Origin: Acidithiobacillus caldus ATCC 51756
Lineage (GTDB): Bacteria; Pseudomonadota; Gammaproteobacteria; Acidithiobacillales; Acidithiobacillaceae
Reading direction: 5' to 3'
Length of the DNA: 64,000 nucleotides
Assembly (NCBI RefSeq): GCF_000175575.2
Contig: NZ_CP005986.1
Location: forward strand, 124,001 to 188,000
Program-made: the position numbers and the translations under genes
The notes under the pieces: generated by a model
What the model was told of the DNA's origin: nothing
Databases searched by the model: none
What the model saw: only the letters and a program-made list of their open reading frames with translations
In this document: piece by piece, positions 17,616 to 27,324 of the stretch
Numbering within the stretch: position 1 is the first letter of the stretch
How the letters are laid out: every line of letters begins with the position of its first letter

Positions 17616-18094
17616 TCACGGTTCCGCAGGCGGCCATCGACCTGGCCAAGCGCTTCGAGGGCTTCCACCGCGTGGCGAAGAACGATCCCGGCCGCGCCCA
17701 TCCCTACGTCTGCCCGGCTGGGTACTGGACCATCGGCTATGGGCATCTCTGCGATCCCAAGCACCCGCCGATCACCGAAGCCGAGGCCGAAGCCTACCTC
17801 GCCCAGGACTTGAAGGCAGCGCTCGCTGCCACGCTGCGCTACTGCCCAGTGTTAGCCACCGAGCCGGAAGGGCGGCTTGCCGCCATCGTGGACTTCACGT
17901 TCAACCTCGGCGCGGGAAGGTTGCAGACGTCGACGCTGCGGCGGCGGGTCAATCAGCGGGACTGGCGCGGTGCAACGCAAGAGCTACGCCGCTGGGTATA
18001 CGGCGGAGGCCGGATCTTGCCAGGTTTGGCTTTGAGGCGAGAGGCAGAGGTTGCGCACCTTGACGTCGATCCACTGAAAAGTGGAGCTGCGTGA
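17612..18094 (+). CDS. Phage lysozyme (endolysin, glycoside hydrolase 24 type)
   Basis: This 160-residue muramidase cleaves the beta-1,4 bond between N-acetylmuramic acid and N-acetylglucosamine. The catalytic Glu lies in LAKRFEGF near residues 11-18, and CPAGYWTIGYGHLC follows with the expected spacing to the Asp/Thr catalytic region. The IVDFTFNLGAG motif near residue 93 is typical of T4-lysozyme-like proteins. The GTG at 17612 overlaps the holin stop, and an upstream open stretch in the same frame is not needed. No signal peptide is visible, so export would depend on the holin. Confidence 0.92.
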   Translation: MITVPQAAIDLAKRFEGFHRVAKNDPGRAHPYVCPAGYWTIGYGHLCDPKHPPITEAEAEAYLAQDLKAALAATLRYCPVLATEPEGRLAAIVDFTFNLGAGRLQTSTLRRRVNQRDWRGATQELRRWVYGGGRILPGLALRREAEVAHLDVDPLKSGAA

Positions 18095-18133
18095 CTTCGT
18101 AGGCGCTTGATTGCGCACAAGTACGCATTTGTC

Positions 18134-18164
18134 TTGCTTTGTGAGGATTTTGGTGGTCTAATAT
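18134..18164 (+). promoter_or_regulatory. Possible sigma70-type promoter for the restriction island
   Basis: TTGCTT at 18134-18139 and TAATAT at 18159-18164 are separated by 19 bases, a little long, and lie 28 bases before the RHH gene. The G+C content drops here relative to the phage block. This is a tentative call from sequence alone. Confidence 0.35.
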
Positions 18165-18191
18165 GAGGTATACCCTGTACAAGGAGCCACC

Positions 18192-18407
18192 GTGGCTGTG
18201 CCAACGAAGATCTCAGTACTTGTCCCCGATGACGAAGCTCGTCGCTTTGAAGCCTTCTGCAACGAACGTGGGTACAAGAAATCGACGCTGATTGTTCGAC
18301 TGATCAAGGAGCACTTGGATAGAGAGCAGTACCCGTTCCAGGGGTCATTGCTCACCCCAGCCTCCAGCAAGGAACGGGATTCCGTAAGTGCAAAGAAGAG
18401 CCGATAG
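18192..18407 (+). CDS. Small ribbon-helix-helix (CopG-like) protein
   Basis: The 71-residue protein begins with a GTG at 18192 after CAAGGAG. Residues 5-43 (KISVLVPDDEARRFEAFCNE, then RGYKKSTLIVRLIKEHL) look like a strand followed by two helices, the RHH DNA-binding layout. It is the first gene of the restriction island and ends 15 bases before the methyltransferase, so it may act as its controller. That role is inference. The C-terminal tail is Ser/Lys-rich with no further motif. Confidence 0.6.
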   Translation: MAVPTKISVLVPDDEARRFEAFCNERGYKKSTLIVRLIKEHLDREQYPFQGSLLTPASSKERDSVSAKKSR

Positions 18408-18422
18408 AACGGGAACCAAGAA

Positions 18423-19772
18423 GTGACAACACCAAATAAGCCAAGACTTTCCTGCATCGACCTCTTCGCGGGATGTGGTGGCCTGAGTCTCGGGCTTAAG
18501 GAAGCGGGCTGGAGCGGGCTCTTCGCAATCGAGCGCGACCCAATGGCGTTCGAAACCCTGTCTCAGAACTTCCTGGTTCCGGGGGCGCCATACGCGAGTT
18601 TTGCAGACTGGCCTGCATGGCTGCCAAAGACAAACCATGACATCGTGGCCCTCCTGAAGAACGAATCAGTGCGGAAGCACCTTCGATCTTTGCGTGGTGC
18701 GGTGACGATGATAGCGGGAGGGCCGCCATGTCAAGGATTCAGCGTCGGAGGGCGCCGCGATGGTGCAGACGAAAGGAACAGCCTCGTTTACCAAATGCTT
18801 GACATGGTTGAGCTGGTTCGCCCGCGAGTCGTGCTGATTGAGAATGTTGAGGGGATTGCACGCCGGTTCGTTGCACGCCCAGGCGAGGCGAGCACCTCTG
18901 TTGCTGAATCGGTAATCGAACGGCTCTCAGATCTTGGCTATACGAGCATCTTTGATGTGCTCGATGCCAGTCTATTCGGAGTTCCCCAATCCAGGCGCCG
19001 CGTGGTCATTGTGGGCATTCAAGACTGTCCGATGTCTCCTGCAGACCTTAAGGCGACCTTTAACGAGATGCTGAGTAAATCAGCAGTCGCAGTACGCCAA
19101 CATTGGGGTCTACATCAAACCAAGAACGTCACTGCGAAGGAAGCCATAGCCGACCTCACAGGCGGCGCCCGGGTGGTGTGCCCCGATTCAACAGAGTTTG
19201 AGTCGGCCGTATACACCAAGGCCACCTCCGCATATGCACGCGCGATGAGGAGGGGGCAAAAGACGGGGAGCATTCCGGACTCCCACCGTTTCTCGAAACA
19301 TGGCGAGCGAATCCAGGCACTGTACAACCTGGCTCATCAGACCCAACCCCCTGGGCGACTGTCGAAAGCGTTCTTGCTTGAAAACGGCACAAAGAAGGAC
19401 AAGAAAGTTCTCATCGATGCGTCAGCGGTAGTGTCGACGATCACGACTCACCCGGATGAATTTATTCATTATGCTGAGCCGCGGAATATTACTGTCCGCG
19501 AAATGGCAAGACTTCAATCATTTCCTGACAACTTTCACTTTTACGGCCGATATACGATCAACGGACCGCGCCGAAAACACGACGTAGCAAGGTGCTCGCA
19601 AGTGGGCAATGCAGTGCCGCCGCTGATGGCTGAAGGTCTTGGTCTAGCGTTGCGCAACCTTCTTGACTTGCTGAATGCGCAATCTGCCGCTGCATCCCCC
19701 GCGCTGCCAGCAAGACAGCGCCCCAAGGTTTCAGCGCAGGAAAAGATCTTCTCGGGGATTGTTGCCGACTGA
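18423..19772 (+). CDS. DNA (cytosine-5-)-methyltransferase
   Basis: It transfers a methyl group from AdoMet to C5 of cytosine in its recognition sequence. All key C5-MTase motifs are visible. Motif I is DLFAGCGGLSLGL (from residue 13). Motif IV is GGPPCQGFSVGG with catalytic Cys103. Motif VI is ENVEG near 138, motif VIII is QSRRRVVIVG near 190, and motif X is QVGNAVPPLMAEGL near 397. The target-recognition region lies between VIII and IX. The start is a GTG at 18423. The partner genes downstream (McrB/McrC-like and Vsr) suggest a restriction-modification role rather than an orphan one. Confidence 0.93.
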   Translation: MTTPNKPRLSCIDLFAGCGGLSLGLKEAGWSGLFAIERDPMAFETLSQNFLVPGAPYASFADWPAWLPKTNHDIVALLKNESVRKHLRSLRGAVTMIAGGPPCQGFSVGGRRDGADERNSLVYQMLDMVELVRPRVVLIENVEGIARRFVARPGEASTSVAESVIERLSDLGYTSIFDVLDASLFGVPQSRRRVVIVGIQDCPMSPADLKATFNEMLSKSAVAVRQHWGLHQTKNVTAKEAIADLTGGARVVCPDSTEFESAVYTKATSAYARAMRRGQKTGSIPDSHRFSKHGERIQALYNLAHQTQPPGRLSKAFLLENGTKKDKKVLIDASAVVSTITTHPDEFIHYAEPRNITVREMARLQSFPDNFHFYGRYTINGPRRKHDVARCSQVGNAVPPLMAEGLGLALRNLLDLLNAQSAAASPALPARQRPKVSAQEKIFSGIVAD

Positions 19773-19832
19773 GCAGCGAATAAGATTGTATTCACAGGGG
19801 CAAGTCGCCCCTTTTCTTCTTCCAGGATAAAT

Positions 19833-21815
19833 ATGGCTCTTCTCGACCTTCTACGATCAAACAGCAAGCCGACCTGCGAAGCTGAGCGCACAAGCGCCCT
19901 CGCTGAGATAGGCGGGCTATTCCCGGACACAGAGTGGGGGGTGGACGCCGACTTCAACTATTACACACAAGCCAACATTGACAACCTTTGGACCAATGAG
20001 CTTCGCCGGGGCATCAAGAACAAGCTCGAGACTGCCGGCCTTGGTGAAGCGGATTACGGGACTTGGCTTGGGGACGTCCATTTCCTGAACATCGGGATTT
20101 ACCGCAAAAGCCTCTTTGAGCGCTACAGAAGTAACGCGGGCTGGCGCCTAGTTCTCATGGCCTTGCCACGGGCAGGCGCGATCTTGGTAGGTTTGGCGTC
20201 CCATTATCAAAACGCCCAGAATCACAACAGGCTCGGCGAAGTATCGAATCTTCTCTTCGACATCGCCTCGGAAGCATTGGTGAACGATGGGCAAGGGCCA
20301 ATGTACGGCCGCAAGATCTCAAGCGCCGACTGGGACCAGAACGGCTTATTTCCGACTCCGCTAGCGTCCATCGCAGGCATCTCCGTTGCCCCAGACGTTG
20401 TCTTTCTGAAAGACATTCGAACAACAACGCTCAAGAAGATATTGGCATCCTTTGTCGCGGTCAAAGTTCTGCCCAACTCGGTTGCCCAGGCCGACCTGCA
20501 TCGCGAGCTCATGGAATTGGCAGTTTCCGCGAAATACCTCTCCGCAAAGGTCTACCCATTCAGGAGCCTCGAGGAATTTGAGGCTCTCCGGGCCCTTGCG
20601 CTGCAGGACCTGGCCGCAGCCGGTACGCGGTTGCTATTACGGAAGAAGAGCTCAACCCGATCTATCGTTCGCGTCTATTATGGCCCACCCGGCACCGGTA
20701 AGACCCTAGCAGCCGTCCGCGAAGCGGTGAAACTTGTCGAGCCAGGCTTCGACGACAAGGGAAACCCGACGACGTCTTTCGAAAAATTCAACGACTATCG
20801 AGATCAGTGCGCTTTCATCACTTTTCATCCTTCGCTTCAGTACGAGGACCTTGTCGAATCGATTCGGCCGGTGATATCCGATGACAATGACGCCCCTGGC
20901 GATGAAGGCGATACGCCTGACGAAGCCTCACCAAAAGGTCAGCTTCGTTACAGAGTGCACGAGGGTTTGCTACTCCGCATGATCCGGCGAGCGCTTCAGA
21001 CGCCTGGGAAGGAGTTTGTGATTGTCGTAGATGAGATAAATCGAGGTGATGTCAGCCGAATCCTGGGTCCGTTGATATCAACCTTGGATTCTGACAAGAG
21101 AGTTGGAGCTGAATTCCCGATTGGAATAGAGCTTCAATACCCCCGCGCAGAAGAGTTGGAATCCCGGCTTTTTATGCCGTCAAACCTACATTTGATTGGG
21201 ACAATGAACTCGTCCGATCGGAATATCGCGCTCGTTGATCATGCGCTTCGACGCAGGTTTGAGTTCATTCAAATTCCGCCAGAGCCTTCCCTGCTGCGAA
21301 GCACGACAGATGCGCAATCGATAGATTGCGGGCTGCTTCTGCGAACGATCAATGCCAGGATCGAGCATCTGCTAGATGCAGATCATTGCATCGGTCATGG
21401 CTACTTTATCGGCTGCGATACCAACGCAAAAGTGATCGAGCGACTAGCGACTAAGGTCATTCCGTTGCTGCGAGAGTATTTCTATGGCAACGAGGGCTTG
21501 ATGTTGATGGTCCTTGGGGACTCTGCCTCGCAGACTGCGAACTTCTTCAAGCTCAATCCCCCTGAGAAGCAGTTCGAGACGCTATTTGGAATAGATCAGG
21601 ATACGGCGTCCGCCTACGGCTACCGCCCTCACAAGACTCCCAAGAGCCTTGAGCTGGACTCCCGATTTTGGAATCCGACAAGGCTTATTCCCGGGCCTGA
21701 TGACGAAGCTTATGCAGTTAGCTGTCTACTGAAGCTTTGTCAATCAGGATCGCCAGTTCCTCCGAACTCTGGTGACGTCGAGGGGGAAGTGAATGAAGCG
21801 CCTGCTGCGGTGTGA
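19833..21815 (+). CDS. McrB-like AAA+ GTPase subunit of a restriction enzyme
   Basis: The 660-residue protein has an unrecognised N-terminal domain (about residues 1-270, probably target recognition) and a C-terminal AAA+ motor. The Walker A is GPPGTGKT at residues 284-291 and the Walker B is FVIVVDEINRGD near 395. The McrB-type sensor is GTMNSSDRNIALVDHALRRRF near 455; the classical NTAD of McrB reads NSSD here. Such subunits hydrolyse GTP to translocate DNA and activate a McrC-like nuclease. The next gene overlaps by 23 bases and is that nuclease. The order after a 5mC methyltransferase matches LlaJI-type systems. Confidence 0.85.
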   Translation: MALLDLLRSNSKPTCEAERTSALAEIGGLFPDTEWGVDADFNYYTQANIDNLWTNELRRGIKNKLETAGLGEADYGTWLGDVHFLNIGIYRKSLFERYRSNAGWRLVLMALPRAGAILVGLASHYQNAQNHNRLGEVSNLLFDIASEALVNDGQGPMYGRKISSADWDQNGLFPTPLASIAGISVAPDVVFLKDIRTTTLKKILASFVAVKVLPNSVAQADLHRELMELAVSAKYLSAKVYPFRSLEEFEALRALALQDLAAAGTRLLLRKKSSTRSIVRVYYGPPGTGKTLAAVREAVKLVEPGFDDKGNPTTSFEKFNDYRDQCAFITFHPSLQYEDLVESIRPVISDDNDAPGDEGDTPDEASPKGQLRYRVHEGLLLRMIRRALQTPGKEFVIVVDEINRGDVSRILGPLISTLDSDKRVGAEFPIGIELQYPRAEELESRLFMPSNLHLIGTMNSSDRNIALVDHALRRRFEFIQIPPEPSLLRSTTDAQSIDCGLLLRTINARIEHLLDADHCIGHGYFIGCDTNAKVIERLATKVIPLLREYFYGNEGLMLMVLGDSASQTANFFKLNPPEKQFETLFGIDQDTASAYGYRPHKTPKSLELDSRFWNPTRLIPGPDDEAYAVSCLLKLCQSGSPVPPNSGDVEGEVNEAPAAV

Positions 21816-23118
21816 GGAATGGTCAAAGCTGCGCGTAGGTCCCGGACTTGAGCTGGAGTCCTTAGAAGAACTTACCTCGATTGTTGCCGGCTGGAAGTAT
21901 AGTACCGGCGAAGATCCCGACGCGTACTTCGACATTTTGCCAGGAGCGCTAGTGCCCAAATTCTGGACGGGCACGCTGGAAACCGAGCTTTTAGTCCTTG
22001 AGGTTGCGCCGATTGGGGCGAAGCAACTCGAACCAGAACTACGGTCCAACCTGGATGGCAGCTTGTCGGCGATGCTGGCAACCGCCTTGTCGGCCCAGTC
22101 AATGACAGCGGGACTGGCATCCATAAGCGCAGATGGCAGTAGGCATGACGCTCTTATGGAGATGTTCTGCGATGAACTGCAACTCGCGCGTCGCCGCCAA
22201 GTAATCCGAAGATACGCATCGACCTCCGATAGCCTGCCCTCGCCCAGAGGCCGAATATCGTTTCCGGGCCAGTGCTATGAGAGCATTCGGAGACCAGGCC
22301 GCTTCGCGTCTGCGTGGGTGGCACTCACCGAAGACGTCCCTGAAAACAGGATATTCAAGGAAGTCTTACTCCGCTACCGGCCGCGATGCTCTGCACGAAT
22401 CCGCGGCCGCATTGATCTATGTCTATCCGAACTCGACTCCGTTGATGCTTCCGGAGATCACCGCTTGGAGTGGGCAAAGGTGCGCGCGGACCGGCTTCCA
22501 CCCATTTATCACTCCTTGCTTCGGCAAAGCAAGGCCCTCTTGGATGAAGAGGGTGCCGGAGTTTTTGCTGGAGACAAGCTTGCCACGGCAGAGATTGTCT
22601 TTACGTCACGCCTTTTTGAGCAATTTGTGGCCAAGGAACTGTCTTGGATCTCGCCGGCAGCCGGCTTGGTCTCCAAAGCGCAGGATCGAGGGACATTTAC
22701 ATGCTCACGAGGCGACGGAAAAGGTGTTTTTGAGTTGATTCCGGATGTGAGATTGATTGACGACCGTGGAAAGACTGCGCTGATAGTGGACACCAAGTGG
22801 AAGTCCCTTGACATGCGCAAGCGTCATCTTGGCATTTCGCGCGAAGACATCTATCAAGTCTTGACTTATGGGTCGCGCTTCAATTGCGCCGACGTTGTCC
22901 TCCTATACCCCGACGTGACAAACGAGACAGGCAAGACCGGTTACTACCAAAAATTCGAGTCCATCTTAGGTGCTCGAAAGTATTCGGTCCATGTCCTGAA
23001 GATACCGCTGCTTGCACCCACGCTCATGGTTGCAAGGGACTTGCTTAGGAAGCTAATTACAGAGAAGGGCCTGCCGGTTACGAATTCTATAGCCCAGGCT
23101 TCTGCCTTGATTACATAG
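21793..23118 (+). CDS. McrC-like nuclease subunit
   Basis: This 441-residue McrC-family protein is the expected partner of the upstream GTPase. The C-terminal half carries a PD-(D/E)xK-type core: LIPDVRLIDD near residue 315 and ALIVDTKWKSL near 330, followed by ISREDIYQVLTYGSRF, the motif typical of McrC. The N-terminal part (VAPIGAKQLEP; LATALSAQSMTAGL) fits the McrC regulatory domain. Together with the McrB-like protein it would cleave DNA lacking the cognate methylation (LlaJI model) or bearing foreign methylation (McrBC model). The sequence alone cannot decide which. Confidence 0.83.
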   Translation: MKRLLRCEEWSKLRVGPGLELESLEELTSIVAGWKYSTGEDPDAYFDILPGALVPKFWTGTLETELLVLEVAPIGAKQLEPELRSNLDGSLSAMLATALSAQSMTAGLASISADGSRHDALMEMFCDELQLARRRQVIRRYASTSDSLPSPRGRISFPGQCYESIRRPGRFASAWVALTEDVPENRIFKEVLLRYRPRCSARIRGRIDLCLSELDSVDASGDHRLEWAKVRADRLPPIYHSLLRQSKALLDEEGAGVFAGDKLATAEIVFTSRLFEQFVAKELSWISPAAGLVSKAQDRGTFTCSRGDGKGVFELIPDVRLIDDRGKTALIVDTKWKSLDMRKRHLGISREDIYQVLTYGSRFNCADVVLLYPDVTNETGKTGYYQKFESILGARKYSVHVLKIPLLAPTLMVARDLLRKLITEKGLPVTNSIAQASALIT

Positions 23119-23134
23119 GAATGGTAGGCTTGGC

Positions 23135-23465
23135 TTGGCGCGGGTAAAAGATGAGTCCCGATCAAAAATCATGGCCTCAATCAAGAGGCGTGATACGAAG
23201 CCTGAACTTCTGCTCCGCAAGGAGCTCTGGCGGCGAGGGCTTCGTGGATATCGACTAGACGTCCAACTCCCGGGGCGGCCCGACATATTTTTCCCGAAGC
23301 ACAAACTTTGCATATTTGTGGACGGGTGCTTCTGGCACGGATTGCCCAATCCACTACAAAGGCGTTGCAAGAAATACAGAGTACTGGGATGCAAAAATTC
23401 AACGCAACATTGCGCGGGACCAGGCAATCACGAAGAGCCTCATCGCAATGGGTTTTGCCGTTATG
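23135..23465 (+). pseudogene. vsr-type very-short-patch repair endonuclease, frameshifted and 3'-truncated
   Basis: Vsr nucleases nick next to T:G mismatches produced by deamination of 5-methylcytosine and often accompany C5-methyltransferases. Visible motifs are SIKRRDTKPELLLRKEL, PGRPDIFFPKHKLCIFVDG and CFWHG. After CFWHG an extra T near 23342 shifts the frame. The +1 frame then resumes the family sequence as CPIHYKGVARNTEYWDAKI followed by QRNIARDQAITKSLIAMGF. The C-terminus is lost where IS3 sequence begins near 23466. The likely start is the TTG at 23135. With a frameshift and a truncation the protein is almost certainly inactive. Confidence 0.8.
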
Positions 23466-23896
23466 CAGGGCAGCATCCGGTCGCGGCGGGTCATCGAAGT
23501 GCTGGCGAAGCTGGTCAGCGAACATGGCGCACCGCGCTATCTTCGTTCCGACAACGGCCCGGAGTTCGTCAGCCGGGCCATCCTGCGCTGGCTGCACGGC
23601 GAAGGCATCGAGACCGCCTTCATCGAACCGGGCAAGCCTTGGCAGAATGGCACCGCCGAGAGCCTCAACGGCAAGTTCCGTGATGAGTGCCTGAGCATGG
23701 AGTGGTTCCGGAATCGGTTCGAGGCCAAGGTGCTGATCGAGACCTGGCGGCGGCACTACAACGAAGACCGGCCGCATTCGAGCCTCGGCTACCGCACACC
23801 GAAGCAGTTCAAGGCAGAGCAGAAGCAACAAGACGAATCATCAACCACCCCGGCCATCCTCAACTGATCGGTGGTCCTAAGAAATCCGGCAGGTCA
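23466..23896 (+). mobile_element. IS3-family remnant: C-terminal part of OrfB transposase
   Basis: Only the 3' part of an IS3-type orfB remains. Its frame runs from the vsr junction to TGA at 23865-23867. It encodes RYLRSDNGPEFVSRAILRWL (second Asp of the DDE triad), EPGKPWQNGTAESLNGKFRD (with the final Glu) and WRRHYNEDRPHSSLGYRTP. The right end probably lies near 23896, where the sequence switches to an IS5-type transposase. OrfA and the first half of OrfB are absent, so it cannot transpose on its own. Confidence 0.8.
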
Positions 23897-25007
23897 CCAC
23901 CCGCTGGCGGTACTGGCCACGCGCATGCCGTGGGACGAGATCGAGAAGTCGCTGGCTCCAGCGTTCGCACACAAGGACCGCGCTGGTCGCGCTGTGGAGG
24001 AGGCGGACCTGTTCGGCACGACGCTGCAATTGGTCGGCGGTGGTGTGAGCAACCGCGGCCGGCCGCGCCTGCCGATCCGGCTGATGGTGGCGCTGCTGTA
24101 CCTGAAGCACGCGTTTGACCTCAGCGACGAGGAACTCGTCCTACGCTGGAGCGAGAACGTGGTGTGGCAGTTCTTCAGCGGCATGGCGTACTACACGCCC
24201 AAGCTGCCGTGCGACGCCACGCAGATCGGGCGCTTTCGGCGCGTGCTGGGCGAGGCCGGGGTGGAGCAACTGCTGAAGTCCACGATCGAGGCGGCGGTGG
24301 CGATGAAGGCCGTGGACAAGCGCGAGTTCGAGCGCGTCATCGTGGACTCCACGGTGCAGGAGAAGGCCATTGCGCACCCGACCGACAGCCGGCTGCTGGA
24401 GGTGGCGCGCGAGAAGATCGCTCGTCTGGCCAAGCGTGCCGGCATCCAGCTCAAGCTCACGCACGCGCGCGAGGGCAAGACGCTGCGCCGCCGGGCCGCG
24501 GGCTACGCCCACGCCAAGCAGTTCAAGCGCCTCAAGCGCGTGCTGCGCCGCCAGCGCACCATCCTGGGCAGTCTGCTGCGCGAGGTGCGACGCAAGATGA
24601 CGGCGTTGCCACAGGCGGCGCAGGACGGCCTGACGGTCTGGCTGGAGCGCGCCGAGCGGCTGCATGCCCAGAAGCCGCACGACAAGGGCAAGCTGTACGC
24701 GCTGCACGCCCCGGAGGTCGAGTGCATCGGCAAAGGCAAGGCCCGCCAGCCCTACGAGTTCGGCGTCAAGGTCTGCGGATTCCGACCCAACGTGACCGCT
24801 GATTCCGAAATAGTGTGACCGGCGATTCCGCGATCGTGACCGCGGATTCCGATTTGATCGTGACCGATTTCGGCCGGTTGTCGGAATGAGCGGTCACGTT
24901 GTCGGAATGACCGGTCACGATCAAATCGGAACGGGGTTTGTGCAGTCAGGCGTGGCAACGTCGTTTGTCAGGCCGGTTACCCTCGCGCGCTTTGCGCGGA
25001 GACGGGG

Positions 25008-26567
25008 ATGCCGGCGGAGCCGATTGCCATGCACAAGATCAAGGAGCTGTTACGGCTCAAGTACGACTGCGCGCTCTCGCACGAACAGATCGCCCGCGCG
25101 CTGTCGATTTCGAAAGGGGTGGTCGCCAAGTATGTGAAGGCGGCCGAAGTCAGCGGCCGACCGTGGGCGGAGCTGTCCGCTACCGACGAGGCCGAGCTGC
25201 GCCGTCTGCTGAGCGTCGGCTCGCGCGGCCGCGGGGCGAGTCTCGGCTACGCGACGCCGGACCTGGCGGCGGTGCATCAGGGCCTCAAGCAGAAGAACGT
25301 CACGCTGGCGCTGCTGTGGGAGGAGTACGTGCAGGCGGCCGACGGGCCAGCCTACCAGTACTCGCGCTTTTGCGACCTGTACCGCGAGTTCGCCCGGCGC
25401 CTGAAACGCTCGATGCGCCAGGTGCATCGCGCCGGCGAGAAACTCTTCATCGACTACGCTGGCGACACGGTACCGATCGTCGATGCCGCGACCGGCGAGA
25501 TCTCGCGGGCGCAGATCTTCGTCGCGGTGCTGGGCGCATCGAGCTACACCTTCGCCTGCGCCACGGCGACACAGTCGCAGGCCGACTGGCTGGGAGCGAC
25601 GGCAAAGGCGCTCGCCTTTATCGGCGGGGTGCCCGAGTTGATCGTCCCGGACAATACGCGCTCGCTCGTCGGCCAGGCCGACCGCTACGAGCCGCAATTG
25701 CAACGCACGACTGCCGAATTCGCCGCGCATTACGGCGTGGCGATCCTGCCGGCGCGCCCCTACAAGCCGCAGGACAAGGCCAAGGTCGAAGTTGGCGTGC
25801 AGGTCGTGCAACGCTGGATTCTCGCGCGGCTGCGCCATCGGCGCTTCTTCTCGTTGATGGAGCTCAACGAGGCCATCGCCGCCCTCATCGAACCGCTGAA
25901 CGCACGCGCCTTCCGGCGCCTGCCGGGGTCGCGTCGTAGCGCCTTCGAGACGCTCGACCGGCCGGCGCTGCACCCGCTGCCGGCGACCGCGTTCCAGTTC
26001 GCGACGTGGAAGCGGGCCAAACCCAACATCGACTACCACGTCGAGTTCGACGGCCACTACTACAGCGTGCCGTATGCGTTGGCCGGTCAGGCGGTGGAGC
26101 TGCGCATCACCGCGAGCAGCATCGAGTGCTTCGCCGCCGGCAAACGTGTCGCGGTGCATGCGCGCAGTCACCGCCGCGGCGCCTTCACTACACTGGACGA
26201 GCACATGCCCGCCTCGCATCAGGCGCACCGTCAATGGACGCCGGGCAAGCTCATCAGCTGGGGCACCGCGATTGGTCCGCATCTGGGGGAGGTGGTGCGC
26301 TACCAGCTCGAACGCATGCCCCATCCGGAACAGGGCTACCGCGCCTGCCTCGGCCTGATGCGGCTCGCCCGCCAGTACGGCAAGGAGCGCCTGGAGGCCG
26401 CCGCGACCCGCGCCGTCACACTCGGCGCGATGCGTTACCGCAGCGTCGCTTCCATCCTCAAGAGCGGCCTCGACCGCGCCCCCTTGCCCCCGACCGCCCC
26501 GCAGCAGGCCGAACTCGCGTTGCCCACCGCCCACGAGAACCTGCGCGGCGCGCACTACTACCACTGA
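25008..26567 (+). CDS. istA: IS21 transposase IstA
   Basis: This 519-residue DDE transposase has an N-terminal helix-turn-helix ([20 protein letters not shown]). The integrase core includes [17 protein letters not shown] (first Asp), [11 protein letters not shown] (second Asp) and [20 protein letters not shown] (Glu). The C-terminal Mu-type region contains [19 protein letters not shown]. The length is normal for the family. An alternative start at 25029 ([13 protein letters not shown]) is possible. It works with the IstB ATPase 22 bases downstream. Confidence 0.93.
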   Translation: MPAEPIAMHKIKELLRLKYDCALSHEQIARALSISKGVVAKYVKAAEVSGRPWAELSATDEAELRRLLSVGSRGRGASLGYATPDLAAVHQGLKQKNVTLALLWEEYVQAADGPAYQYSRFCDLYREFARRLKRSMRQVHRAGEKLFIDYAGDTVPIVDAATGEISRAQIFVAVLGASSYTFACATATQSQADWLGATAKALAFIGGVPELIVPDNTRSLVGQADRYEPQLQRTTAEFAAHYGVAILPARPYKPQDKAKVEVGVQVVQRWILARLRHRRFFSLMELNEAIAALIEPLNARAFRRLPGSRRSAFETLDRPALHPLPATAFQFATWKRAKPNIDYHVEFDGHYYSVPYALAGQAVELRITASSIECFAAGKRVAVHARSHRRGAFTTLDEHMPASHQAHRQWTPGKLISWGTAIGPHLGEVVRYQLERMPHPEQGYRACLGLMRLARQYGKERLEAAATRAVTLGAMRYRSVASILKSGLDRAPLPPTAPQQAELALPTAHENLRGAHYYH

Positions 26568-26589
26568 TTTCTACCACCGGAGCCACACA

Positions 26590-27324
26590 ATGCTGATGCA
26601 CCACAGTCTGGAACAACTGCGCGCCCTGCGTCTGGAAGGCATGGCGCGCGCCTTCGAGGAACAGCTCGCGCAGCCGGCAATCGCCGCCCTCAGCTTCGAG
26701 GAGCGCTTCGCGCAACTCATCGACCGTGAGGTGCTCGCGCGCGATGGCAAGCGTATCGACCGCCTGCTCAAGGCCGCCCGCATCAAGGTCGGCGGCGCTT
26801 GCCTCGAGGACGTCGATTACCGCGCCGGGCGCGGCCTCGACCGCAGTCAAATCGCCGCACTCGCAACGGGCCACTGGATTCGCCAGCACCAGAACTGCCT
26901 CATCACCGGCCCGACCGGCAGCGGCAAGACCCGGCTCGCCTGCGCGCTCGCCAACGCCGCCTGCCGCCAGGGGCTCTCCGCGTACTACGTGCGCCTGCCA
27001 CGCCTCTTCGAGGAGCTGCGTATCGCGCACGCCGACGGCAGCTTCAGCCGGCGGCTGATGCAGCTCGCCCGCCTCGATCTGATCGTCATCGACGATTGGG
27101 GGCTGGCCGCGCCCTCGGCGCAGGAGCGCTCCGACTTGCTGGAGCTGCTCGACGACCGGGTCGGATCGCGCGCGACGCTCATCACCAGCCAGCTGCCGAT
27201 CGAGCACTGGCATACCTACCTGGGCGATCCGACCTTCGCCGACGCGATCCTCGACCGCGTCGTGCACGCCGCCCACAAGCTCGCCCTCACGGGCGAGTCG
27301 ATGAGAAGAAAGGAGAAGGCATGA
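26590..27324 (+). CDS. istB: IS21 helper ATPase IstB
   Basis: The 244-residue AAA+ ATPase has Walker A GPTGSGKT, Walker [11 protein letters not shown] and the IstB start [19 protein letters not shown]. It assembles on target DNA and directs the IstA transpososome. It has a normal length and an intact frame. It ends with a basic tail (MRRKEKA). Confidence 0.93.
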   Translation: MLMHHSLEQLRALRLEGMARAFEEQLAQPAIAALSFEERFAQLIDREVLARDGKRIDRLLKAARIKVGGACLEDVDYRAGRGLDRSQIAALATGHWIRQHQNCLITGPTGSGKTRLACALANAACRQGLSAYYVRLPRLFEELRIAHADGSFSRRLMQLARLDLIVIDDWGLAAPSAQERSDLLELLDDRVGSRATLITSQLPIEHWHTYLGDPTFADAILDRVVHAAHKLALTGESMRRKEKA

